Shown piece after piece: positions 6,537 through 13,088 of a stretch of DNA of 31,520 nt. The notes below the pieces were generated by a model. That model had not been told where the DNA came from, ran no database searches, and saw only the letters and a program-made list of their open reading frames with translations. Within the stretch, counting starts at the first letter, position 1. Every line of letters begins with the position of its first letter. The stretch spans positions 1 through 31,520 of the forward strand of contig DASPLH010000174.1 in the NCBI GenBank assembly GCA_035627675.1, written 5' to 3'. The stretch is from DASPLH01 sp035627675. GTDB lineage: Bacteria > Acidobacteriota > Terriglobia > Terriglobales > Acidobacteriaceae. A program made the translations under genes and the position numbers.

Positions 6537-7472
6537 TCAGCGCCCCTGCTCTTCCAGGAATTTCTCGACCTCGAGCGCGGCCATGCACCCGGTTCCGGCC
6601 GCAGTGATCGCCTGCCGATAACGGCGGTCGGCCACGTCTCCGGACGCGTACACGCCGGGTATGCCGGTGTGTACGTAGTCGCGCACCTTGAGGTAGCCGT
6701 CTTCGTCCATCTCGAGCTGTCCCTTGAACGCCGAAGCGTTGGGGATGTGTCCGATGCCGAGGAACATTGCGCTGGTTGGGAAATCCCAAACCTTGCCGTT
6801 CTTGACGTCGCGCAGCTTCAGCCCGGTAACCTCTTTCTTGCTGACGTCGAAAACTTCATCGACGATCGTGTTGGTCATGAACTCGATCTTCGGGTTGTTG
6901 CGCGCGCGCTCGAGCATGATCTTGCTGGCCCTGAAGGATTCGCGCCGGTGGATCACCGTGACCTTGGTGGCGAAGCGCGTCAGAAACAGCGCTTCTTCCA
7001 TCGCGGAGTCCCCGCCTCCGATCACCGTGATCTCTTTCCCGCCGAAGAAGAAGCCGTCACAGGTCGCGCAGGATGAAACGCCGTGCCCGATCAGCGCCTG
7101 CTCGCTGGGCAGGTTGAGCCAGCGGGCGCTCGCGCCGGATGCGATGATGAGCGTCCGCGTCTTGATCTCGGCGGCGCCGAGGTTCAGCGTGAAGGGCCGC
7201 GTGCTCAGGTTGGCTCCGGTGACGTGCGCCGTCATGAACTCAGCCCCGAAGCGCGCTGCCTGCTTGCGCATGTTGTCGATCAACTCGGGACCCTGGATTC
7301 CGTCCGGGAACCCGGGGAAGTTCTCGACCAGCGTGGTCAACGAAAGCTGGCCGCCGGGCTCATGCCCTTCCAGGACGAGCGGTTTCAGATTCGCTCGAGC
7401 AGCGTAGATGGCGGCTGTAAGGCCCGAACAGCCCGAGCCCAGGATCACAGTGTCGCGGATTCCATTGTCCAT
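6537..7472 (-). CDS. trxB: Thioredoxin reductase
   Basis: The enzyme reduces oxidised thioredoxin with NADPH through FAD and a redox disulfide, in the cytoplasm. The product of 311 aa has the normal length. An FAD-binding GSGCSG lies at residues 12-17; the usual Pro-Ala pair is Cys-Ser here, a mild oddity. The active disulfide CATC is at residues 135-138, followed by the NADPH loop GGGDSAMEEA at about 152-161 and HRRESFRAS, which fits NADPH preference. The FAD-binding GDVAD is near the C-terminus. The start ATG 7472 has AGGA some 14 nt upstream, longer than ideal. No thioredoxin gene is adjacent. A ferredoxin- or F420-type flavin reductase is less likely given the HRRxxxR motif. Confidence 0.95.
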   Translation of the reverse strand: MDNGIRDTVILGSGCSGLTAAIYAARANLKPLVLEGHEPGGQLSLTTLVENFPGFPDGIQGPELIDNMRKQAARFGAEFMTAHVTGANLSTRPFTLNLGAAEIKTRTLIIASGASARWLNLPSEQALIGHGVSSCATCDGFFFGGKEITVIGGGDSAMEEALFLTRFATKVTVIHRRESFRASKIMLERARNNPKIEFMTNTIVDEVFDVSKKEVTGLKLRDVKNGKVWDFPTSAMFLGIGHIPNASAFKGQLEMDEDGYLKVRDYVHTGIPGVYASGDVADRRYRQAITAAGTGCMAALEVEKFLEEQGR

Positions 7473-7523
7473 GTTCTTACAAGCGTTCCTGATAGATAAG
7501 ATTCGCTACTCTGCACGGAAGAC

Positions 7524-8237
7524 TCATCGAGCTCTCGTGCCCGAGGCCACGCGCGGCTTCGGCGCGCCCGGTATTCGCGCCAGTTCTGCCGGGACAGTAC
7601 GGGACACGTTCAACGCCTGGCGGTAACGCGTCATGAGATCGTTGGCCCGGGCGAACAGTGGCTCAAAGCTCTCCTGGGCCTGATTCTGGCACCGCGAGAG
7701 CACGATGGAGCTCTTTCCAAATCGCTCGATGCGAATCCGGTCCACAGGCGTGTTCAGCCTGGCGACCGAGGCAGGATCCGAACCGGCGTTCACCGCATTA
7801 CTGAGGGAGACCTGGAGCACGTCCTTCGCGTCGCGGAAGTGCAGCACCAGGGTTTCCGTGACGCGTGACTCGGCGGTACTGAACGAATACTGTGCGTTGC
7901 TGACCGTGGACTTCTCGGGCAGGTCCCGGCGGATACGCACCCAGTGCGACGGGCCGGAGGCTGCGGCCTCGGTCGGTGCCGCCCCAAGCAGGGCGAGGTC
8001 CGCCGCATTCATCGTGGAGCGTCCACGGGCGATCTCTATGTCGGCGGAAAAGCCCGGCTGCGCGGGTATGCGGCCCAGGGCTGCCGCGATTTCCTGCTCG
8101 TCGGCGCCGGAGGGCGAGCACGGGTTGATGTAGTTAACCCGCACCTGCGGCTTTGCCGGCACAGTCTGCCCGTAAAGCGCCATCGAGCAACCTGCCAGGA
8201 GCACGCACAAAGGTCTCAGCGTTCTGATCGGGAGCAC
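7524..8237 (-). CDS. Exported protein of unknown function
   Basis: A protein of 237 aa I do not recognise. The N-terminus is an export signal: RTLRPLCVLLAGCSMALYGQ. LAGC at residues 14-17 fits a lipobox, so it may be a lipoprotein, although a signal peptidase I cut after ALYG is also possible. The mature part mixes alpha and beta with two further cysteines (INPC, LSRCQ), and a VRIRRDLPEKS...FSTAESRVTETLVLHFRD stretch suggests beta strands. The C-terminal half, PLFARANDLMTRYRQAL, is helical. The frame is open to TTG 8255, but GTG 8237 is chosen because TACAAT ends exactly 6 nt before it and no Shine-Dalgarno exists for either start. It is 51 nt upstream of trxB on the same strand, so the two may be co-transcribed. 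Confidence 0.6.
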   Translation of the reverse strand: MLPIRTLRPLCVLLAGCSMALYGQTVPAKPQVRVNYINPCSPSGADEQEIAAALGRIPAQPGFSADIEIARGRSTMNAADLALLGAAPTEAAASGPSHWVRIRRDLPEKSTVSNAQYSFSTAESRVTETLVLHFRDAKDVLQVSLSNAVNAGSDPASVARLNTPVDRIRIERFGKSSIVLSRCQNQAQESFEPLFARANDLMTRYRQALNVSRTVPAELARIPGAPKPRVASGTRAR

Positions 8238-8243
8238 CGCAGG

Positions 8244-8249
8244 ATTGTA
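8244..8249 (-). promoter_or_regulatory. -10 hexamer, leaderless start at GTG 8237
   Basis: TACAAT (8249-8244) ends 6 nt before the GTG. It lies inside the longer TTG-initiated frame, which argues against that longer start. Confidence 0.5.
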
Positions 8250-8375
8250 AATCAATGCTGCTGTGCGAGTTCAGCCAGAAGGACAGGAGCCTCCAGATCG
8301 GTGCAGCCGACGCCCCGGATGACAACGCCTGAGAACACCCCCGGCTCCGCTTATACAGGGGTCCGCGAATCCGGC

Positions 8376-8381
8376 TAGAAT
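8376..8381 (+). promoter_or_regulatory. -10 hexamer, leaderless start at 8388
   Basis: TAGAAT ends exactly 6 nt before ATG 8388; no Shine-Dalgarno lies between. Confidence 0.5.
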
Positions 8382-8387
8382 CTCCGC

Positions 8388-8603
8388 ATGGCAAACCTGA
8401 CCTTGGTCTATGGGATGAGGCTGCTGCCGGCAGACGAAGTGGCGGAAGTGGCCGAAGGCACGATCAAGTTGAAGAACGGACGAGAGGCCCACGTCACCCT
8501 CCACGTGCTGGAAGGCTCGAAGGAAGAGATCGAAAAACAGCTCCGGCAAAGCGTGGAAGCTTTTTTCGATCTTTTCTATCCCGAGGGAGAGTCGTCCGTC
8601 TAA
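8388..8603 (+). CDS. Small protein of unknown function
   Basis: A protein of 71 aa, not recognised. It has a hydrophobic beta-like start (ANLTLVYGMRLLPADEVAEV), a central EGTIKLKNGREAHVTLHVLEG that reads as two short strands, and a charged amphipathic helix (SKEEIEKQLRQSVEAFFDLFYP). It has no signal peptide or cysteines and is probably cytoplasmic. Support for a real gene is the -10 at leaderless distance, the balanced composition and the clean open frame in a gap where nothing else codes. It is 119 nt upstream of the phosphatase gene on the same strand, which has its own -10. Confidence 0.6.
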   Translation: MANLTLVYGMRLLPADEVAEVAEGTIKLKNGREAHVTLHVLEGSKEEIEKQLRQSVEAFFDLFYPEGESSV

Positions 8604-8703
8604 GGCTCCGTAGATCGAACCGGCACCATGCCGCGTTCGTATAGTTCCACTGGCGGACTCTCCGCGCCCGGGCGCTTTCGGCTGCTCCGGGCACGTGTAC
8701 AGC

Positions 8704-8709
8704 TATAAT
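8704..8709 (+). promoter_or_regulatory. -10 hexamer of the phosphatase gene
   Basis: A perfect TATAAT ends 13 nt before ATG 8723, giving a leader of about 7 nt, too short for a ribosome site. No clear -35 is seen. Confidence 0.5.
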
Positions 8710-8722
8710 TGACGCCCTGATC

Positions 8723-10804
8723 ATGTCTGTCTCCCTCCAGCCGAGGCTTGCCAAGTACAAGCTCTACCCGCAAAGCGCCGTTGCGTGGACGGCGGTCTAC
8801 GCCGGCGCGCTCTGGATCGCGCTATACCTGCTGCGCAAGATCGCCGGGACGGCTGTCTCGAGCATCGAGCTGGCGTTCAGTTTCACCACGTTCATTCTTG
8901 CCGGAGCCCTGCTGCTGCTCGGCTACCGCTGGCTCAAGCAGAAATTCATGTGGCGGCTGCGGAACCGCCTCATCGTTACCTACGTCTTCATCGGCGTCAT
9001 TCCGCTGGTCCTGGTCATCACCATGGGCCTGCTCGCCGCCTATCTCTTTGCGGGCCAGTTCTCGTCCTTCGTGATGACCAACGATCTCCAGTCGGAGATC
9101 AAGCGCATCGCCGTGCTCAACCAGCTATCGGCGAACCACGTTGCCGCCGAGTTGAAGAAGGGCGCGGAACTCACGGCGAAGCTGGCGCCGGAAACCGACT
9201 CGGGAGCGCGGCAGATCGTGGCCTACTATCGCGGGAAGGCCGTCGTATTGCAGCCGGGCGAGGATCCCGAGGCGAAGGTCCCACGGTCGGCGCCCGCCCC
9301 TGAGATCGACGCGATTGCGCTCGACGACGACAAGCTCTATCTCCGCTCGGCGGTCACGGTAAAGACCGGCCGCGGGGGTGATGAGCCTATGACTGTGCTG
9401 TCGAGCTTACCCCTGACCAAAGAGCGGCTCGGGCATATCACCTCGGAGCTTGGATTGATCTCGGTGTACACGCGATCGAGCCTGGTGGAGCGTCCCGAGC
9501 AGGGCGGAGTCAGGCTCAAGGTCGGCGACACGGAGGAATTCCTTGATCGCCGGGTGAAGGTCTCGGCCGGAAGGAAGCCGGACCCTGCGTACTTCCTCGA
9601 CGTCGATCTGCCGTCGTTCGCTGCCCTCCAGAACGCAATCGACTGGCAGACCGGGAAGCCCAGCACGGTGGTGATGACGCTGGAGACACGTCCGTCGATG
9701 CTCTACTCGCGGCTGTTCCGGACCTTGGGCGACACGGCCAACGTGATCGTTGTCCTGCTGGTTGCCGTGGCTATCTTCTTTGCCCTGATCGAACTGGTGG
9801 CGCTGGTCGTCGGCATACGGCTGACGCGCACGATGACGAAGTCGGTTGCCTCGCTCTACGACGCGACCCAGCACGTCAACCAGGGCGACTTCTCGCACCG
9901 CATCAAAGTCACTTCACGAGACCAGCTCGCAGCCCTGGAAACCTCGTTCAACTCGATGACCTCGTCGCTCGAGAAGCTGATCGCCGAGCAGAAGGAGAAG
10001 CAGCGCATCGAGAGCGAGTTGGCGATCGCCCAGGAAGTGCAGGCACTGCTCTTCCCGCGCGACATCACGGAGCTGGAGGGTCTGGCCGTCCACGGAGTGT
10101 GCCGTCCGGCGCGCACGGTGAGCGGCGACTACTACGACTTCCTGCCGGTTGGGCCAACGCGTCTCGGGATCGCCGTCGGAGACATCTCCGGAAAAGGAAT
10201 CTCGGCGGCCCTGCTGATGGCCACGGTACACGCGTTCGTACGTGCCTACACCCTGATGGAACATGCTCCGGTTGCGGCCGGCGCGGCGGCGCTGTCGGTG
10301 CGTGAGTCGGCGTCGCTGCTGGCCGGGCGCAATGGCTTCCTGCCTCCGGGGACGCTGCTTTCCATGCTCAATCAGCAGCTCTACCGGAGCACGCCGACGG
10401 AGAAGTACGCGACGATGTTCCTGGGCTTCTACGACCAGACGACGCGCGAGTTCACCTACTCGAACGCGGGTCACCTGCCGCCGCTCATCGTGAGCGCCAA
10501 TGGCAGCGTCCGCGAACTCGAAACCGGGGGTACCGTGGTCGGCCTGTTCGGCGATATGACGTACCCCGACGCCGCGGTCCGAATGCAGCCGGGCGACATC
10601 TTCGTCGCCTACAGTGACGGCGTGACCGAGCCGGAGAATGAGTTCGGAGAGTTCGGGACCGAACGCCTGGCGCAGATCATCCAGGAGAACCGCGACGAGT
10701 CGCTACAGCGCATCACCGACACGGTAATGACCGCTGTCCAGGACTGGATCGGGAGCAACGAACAGCCCGACGATGTGACCCTGGTACTGGCGCGAGCCAG
10801 GTAG
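8723..10804 (+). CDS. Membrane HAMP-SpoIIE/RsbU-type serine phosphatase
   Basis: A protein of 693 aa. Three hydrophobic helices (about residues 20-40, 48-70 and 84-112) are followed by an extracytoplasmic region to about 335, a fourth membrane helix (NVIVVLLVAVAIFFALIELVALVVGI), then a HAMP domain (about 370-425) with VNQGDFSHRIKVTSRDQLAALETSFN, a short coiled coil, and a PP2C-type SpoIIE domain to the end. The metal-binding Asp motifs are all present: VSGDYYDFLP, VGDISGKGISAALLMA, YSNAGHLPPL, YSDGVTEPEN and DDVTLVLAR. Enzymes of this class dephosphorylate STAS-domain anti-anti-sigma factors in partner-switching pathways; the outside domain would sense an unknown signal. No STAS, anti-sigma or sigma gene lies nearby, so the partner is elsewhere. 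An in-frame GTG is possible as an alternative start, but ATG 8723 fits the -10 position. Confidence 0.92.
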   Translation: MSVSLQPRLAKYKLYPQSAVAWTAVYAGALWIALYLLRKIAGTAVSSIELAFSFTTFILAGALLLLGYRWLKQKFMWRLRNRLIVTYVFIGVIPLVLVITMGLLAAYLFAGQFSSFVMTNDLQSEIKRIAVLNQLSANHVAAELKKGAELTAKLAPETDSGARQIVAYYRGKAVVLQPGEDPEAKVPRSAPAPEIDAIALDDDKLYLRSAVTVKTGRGGDEPMTVLSSLPLTKERLGHITSELGLISVYTRSSLVERPEQGGVRLKVGDTEEFLDRRVKVSAGRKPDPAYFLDVDLPSFAALQNAIDWQTGKPSTVVMTLETRPSMLYSRLFRTLGDTANVIVVLLVAVAIFFALIELVALVVGIRLTRTMTKSVASLYDATQHVNQGDFSHRIKVTSRDQLAALETSFNSMTSSLEKLIAEQKEKQRIESELAIAQEVQALLFPRDITELEGLAVHGVCRPARTVSGDYYDFLPVGPTRLGIAVGDISGKGISAALLMATVHAFVRAYTLMEHAPVAAGAAALSVRESASLLAGRNGFLPPGTLLSMLNQQLYRSTPTEKYATMFLGFYDQTTREFTYSNAGHLPPLIVSANGSVRELETGGTVVGLFGDMTYPDAAVRMQPGDIFVAYSDGVTEPENEFGEFGTERLAQIIQENRDESLQRITDTVMTAVQDWIGSNEQPDDVTLVLARAR

Positions 10805-10815
10805 CCCCGCCCAGA

Positions 10816-10841
10816 AGAAAAGGCCCGCCGAATGGCGGGCC
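10816..10841 (-). terminator. Intrinsic terminator of the 10883 gene
   Basis: GGCCCGCC and GGCGGGCC form an 8-bp stem around GAAT (10822-10841). The T-rich tail (CCTTTTCTTC) is on the minus strand, so it serves the gene at 10883. Read from the plus strand it follows the phosphatase gene but lacks a T-run. Confidence 0.75.
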
Positions 10842-10882
10842 GGTATGAATATAAGAACCCAACGGATATAAGGGGCCTGGAC

Positions 10883-11197
10883 TTACTTCTGCGGCTCTTT
10901 GATGGCCTCGATGAGTTTGGCCATCACTTCGCGGCAGTTGGCGCCATCACGCAGCGCCTTTTCGATAGGAGCGAAGATCTGGTTCACTTCCGGACGCATG
11001 GCCTCCTGGATGTGAGTGACCTCCCCTTCCCAATTTTTGTTGTGGAGTACACGGATGAAAGTCTCTGCTGCACGCGCTTTCAGATGCTGCTCTTTGCAGA
11101 AGCTTACGAAGTCCGCGCATGCTCCCTGTGAAGGCTGAACCGTGGGCAGTTCGCCCGTCGGCTTCGCTTCGGCGGCCGGTGCTAGCTTCGTAGTCAT
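10883..11197 (-). CDS. Small protein of unknown function
   Basis: A protein of 104 aa, not recognised. The first 25 residues are Ala/Pro/Thr-rich and disordered-looking; the rest is strongly helical (DFVSFCKEQHLKARAAETFIRVLHNKNWEGEVTHIQEAMRPEVNQIFAPIEKALRDGANCREVMAKLIEAI) with three cysteines (ACADFV, SFCK, ANCR). It has no signal peptide or membrane helix. Start ATG 11197 lacks a Shine-Dalgarno, but TATCGT ends 6 nt upstream. It is divergent from fabI and ends at a good terminator, which makes it a real single-gene unit. Confidence 0.6.
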   Translation of the reverse strand: MTTKLAPAAEAKPTGELPTVQPSQGACADFVSFCKEQHLKARAAETFIRVLHNKNWEGEVTHIQEAMRPEVNQIFAPIEKALRDGANCREVMAKLIEAIKEPQK

Positions 11198-11203
11198 GCT
11201 TTC

Positions 11204-11209
11204 ACGATA
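11204..11209 (-). promoter_or_regulatory. -10 hexamer, leaderless start at 11197
   Basis: TATCGT (11209-11204) ends exactly 6 nt before ATG 11197. The match to consensus is weaker than at the other four sites. Confidence 0.4.
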
Positions 11210-11332
11210 CCGCCGTTCTCCATGATGATTTGTGATTCAACGCACACGGCAATGTGCTCGCGTCCGGAATGCGGCATCGCTCTCGGGGCCAACGGCTGGT
11301 ATGCTGGATTGAAATCCAACGCGGAGAACGGG

Positions 11333-12103
11333 ATGCAGAACACGCTTGAGGGACGTACGGCGGTCGTGTTTGGGGTCGCCAACAAGCGCAGTATTGCCTG
11401 GGCAATTGCCCAGCAGCTTCAGGAGGCCGGCGCGCGACTGGCAATCACCTACCAGAACGAACGCCTGCGTCAGGAAGCCGAGGACATGATCAAAAGCCTG
11501 CCGAACGCGACAGCGTTCCAGTGCGACGTGTCCAACGATGGAGAGATCGCAACCCTCTTCCAGCAGATCAAGGAACAGTACGGAAAGATCGACGTCCTGG
11601 TGCACTCGGTGGCCTTCGCCCCGGCCGAGGACATGAAGGGTGAGTTCATCAACACGTCGCGCGACGGCTTCCGGATCGCGATGGACGTCAGTTGCTACTC
11701 GCTGATCGCGGTTTCGCGGGCGGCCGCGCCGCTGATGACCGACGGCGGCAGCATCATGACCCTCACCTACTACGGCGCCGAGAAGGTCGTGTCTCACTAC
11801 AACGTGATGGCCGTTGCCAAGGCCGCGCTTGAGTGCTCGGTGCGCTACCTGGCCAACGCCCTTGGACCGCAACAGATCCGGGTCAACGCGATTTCCGCCG
11901 GCGCAATCAAGACGCTGGCAGCCCGCGGCGTCGCAGGCCTGACCGAGATGATGAAATACCAGGCGGAACGGGCCCCGATGAAGCGCAACGTGGACGTCAA
12001 CGAAGTGGCGGCAACCGCGCTGTTCCTCGCCAGCCCGGCCGGCTCCGGAATCACCGGCGAAACGATCTACGTCGATTGCGGCTACAACATCATGGGGTTC
12101 TAG
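11333..12103 (+). CDS. fabI: Enoyl-[acyl-carrier-protein] reductase (NADH)
   Basis: The enzyme performs the last step of each fatty-acid elongation cycle, reducing trans-2-enoyl-ACP. The product is 256 aa, typical of FabI. The nucleotide-binding start GRTAVVFGVANKRSIAWAIAQ and the catalytic Tyr156 and Lys163 in Y-N-V-M-x-x-A-K line up exactly with the E. coli numbering, and Tyr146 is also kept. It is a divergent SDR enzyme of the triclosan-sensitive class by motif. The frame is open to 11222, but ATG 11333 has GGAGAA at good spacing and the family's normal N-terminus. An extended -10 (TGG-TATGCT, 11307-11315) lies just upstream. It is a single-gene unit followed by a terminator, separate from the accBC genes near 20 kb. 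Confidence 0.95.
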   Translation: MQNTLEGRTAVVFGVANKRSIAWAIAQQLQEAGARLAITYQNERLRQEAEDMIKSLPNATAFQCDVSNDGEIATLFQQIKEQYGKIDVLVHSVAFAPAEDMKGEFINTSRDGFRIAMDVSCYSLIAVSRAAAPLMTDGGSIMTLTYYGAEKVVSHYNVMAVAKAALECSVRYLANALGPQQIRVNAISAGAIKTLAARGVAGLTEMMKYQAERAPMKRNVDVNEVAATALFLASPAGSGITGETIYVDCGYNIMGF

Positions 12104-12105
12104 AG

Positions 12106-12136
12106 GAGTTTCGAGTTTCGAGTTTCAGGTTTCGAG
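12106..12136. repeat. Heptamer tandem repeat (GAGTTTC)
   Basis: Three perfect GAGTTTC units (12106-12126), a variant AGGTTTC (12127-12133) and a partial unit directly follow the fabI stop. Reverse-complement units GAAACT(C/G) recur at 12284-12289, 12298-12304 and 12305-12311, just before the next gene, so the roughly 200-bp gap is bounded by inverted heptamer arrays. Confidence 0.65.
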
Positions 12137-12137
12137 C

Positions 12138-12169
12138 GAACGCGCGGGAGTCTTCCGCGCGTTCTTTCC
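12138..12169 (+). terminator. Intrinsic terminator of fabI
   Basis: GAACGCGCGG (12138-12147) pairs perfectly with CCGCGCGTTC (12155-12164) around a 7-nt loop and is followed by TTTCC. Confidence 0.8.
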
Positions 12170-12317
12170 GTTGGCACTCGCTGGGCGGGGGCTGTGCGGA
12201 AGCCGCTCTCCGGCACACGGCCGCTGCGCGAGGGCGTATGCACATGCCAGACCTGAGGGCGAACCCTGGCAAAATCAAGACTTGAAACTGGAGCCTGGAA
12301 ACTCGAAACTGGGCCCG

Positions 12318-12668
12318 ATGAGCAACGACACTCGAGTGGTACTACACCTGAGAATTCGCGCGGCGGAGGGGAAGCGTGATGAACTCCTGCAATTTCTGCG
12401 CTCCGCGATCCCGTTCTACGAGCAGCCGGGCGGAATCCATCTCCGAGTCATACAGTGCACCGACGACTCGGACGCATTCATTGAGATCGTGGAGTACGAA
12501 AGCTGGGACAAATACCAGGAAGACCACCGGCGGGTTGAGGCAGACCCGGCCATGCACGAGTACCTCGCCAGGTGGCGTGCGCTTCTCGCGGAACCAGCCA
12601 AAGTAGAGGTCTATAACGACATCTCCGGCAGCGTGCGGCCACGGGAAGCCGTTGCTACCGGCCGGTAA
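12318..12668 (+). CDS. ABM-superfamily (antibiotic biosynthesis monooxygenase-like) protein
   Basis: A protein of 116 aa with the short ferredoxin-like fold of dimeric alpha/beta-barrel proteins. VVLHLRIRAAEGKRDELLQFLRSAIPFYEQPGGIHLRVIQCTDDSDAFIEIVEYESWDKYQEDHRRVEADPAMHEYLARWRALLAEP gives strand-helix-strand-strand-helix-strand order, and the E-Y-x-S/W-x-x-Y-x-x-D-x-x-R pattern is typical of the ABM/NIPSNAP-like group. Members range from quinol monooxygenases to proteins without known activity, so no substrate is claimed. ATG 12318 begins the domain; upstream codons of the frame run through the repeat region. No clear ribosome site is seen. Its last 14 nt overlap the 3' end of tsaE on the other strand. 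Confidence 0.7.
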   Translation: MSNDTRVVLHLRIRAAEGKRDELLQFLRSAIPFYEQPGGIHLRVIQCTDDSDAFIEIVEYESWDKYQEDHRRVEADPAMHEYLARWRALLAEPAKVEVYNDISGSVRPREAVATGR

Positions 12669-13086
12669 CGCGAACGGTTCGGCTGTTCTCAGTCTCGTGC
12701 GTGATTGCGATCTCGAAGTCGCGCTCGCGCGCGAGGCGCTCGAACTTCTCGCCCCACTCGACCAGCAGGATGTTGCAGTCCTCGCGCAGGAGATCGTCGA
12801 GCCCTAACGTCGCGAGTTCGCGCTCGGTGTCGATGCGGTACAGGTCGATGTGGAAGAGCGAGCGCTCAGGCCCGCGATACTCGTTGACGAGCGTGAAGGT
12901 CGGACTGGTAACGTCGTCTTGCTCTGCGGCCTGGAACGCCTCCGCAATGCCCTTCGTCAGAGTGGTCTTCCCCGCCCCGAGATCGCCGCGCAGCAGCACG
13001 AGGCGCGCATCGCGGAGCATCGGCGCAAGTTTGCGGCCCAGAGCAATCGTCTCCTCGGCCGAACTGGTCTTGAACTCTTCGGTCAT
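12655..13086 (-). CDS. tsaE: tRNA threonylcarbamoyladenosine biosynthesis ATPase TsaE
   Basis: TsaE is the P-loop ATPase that resets the TsaB-TsaD complex making t6A37 in ANN-decoding tRNAs, in the cytoplasm. The product of 143 aa matches the family. It has Walker A GDLGAGKTT, the switch-like SPTFTLVNEY, FHIDLYRI and the Walker B-like LLVEWGEK near the end. ATG 13086 is chosen: AGGA lies 8 nt upstream and the preceding codons of the open frame belong to the end of the nnrDE gene, which stops 2 nt before this ATG. The two are evidently translated from one mRNA. The last 14 nt overlap the convergent ABM gene, leaving no room for a terminator in between. Confidence 0.95.
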   Translation of the reverse strand: MTEEFKTSSAEETIALGRKLAPMLRDARLVLLRGDLGAGKTTLTKGIAEAFQAAEQDDVTSPTFTLVNEYRGPERSLFHIDLYRIDTERELATLGLDDLLREDCNILLVEWGEKFERLARERDFEIAITHETENSRTVRVTGR

Positions 13087-13088
13087 CC

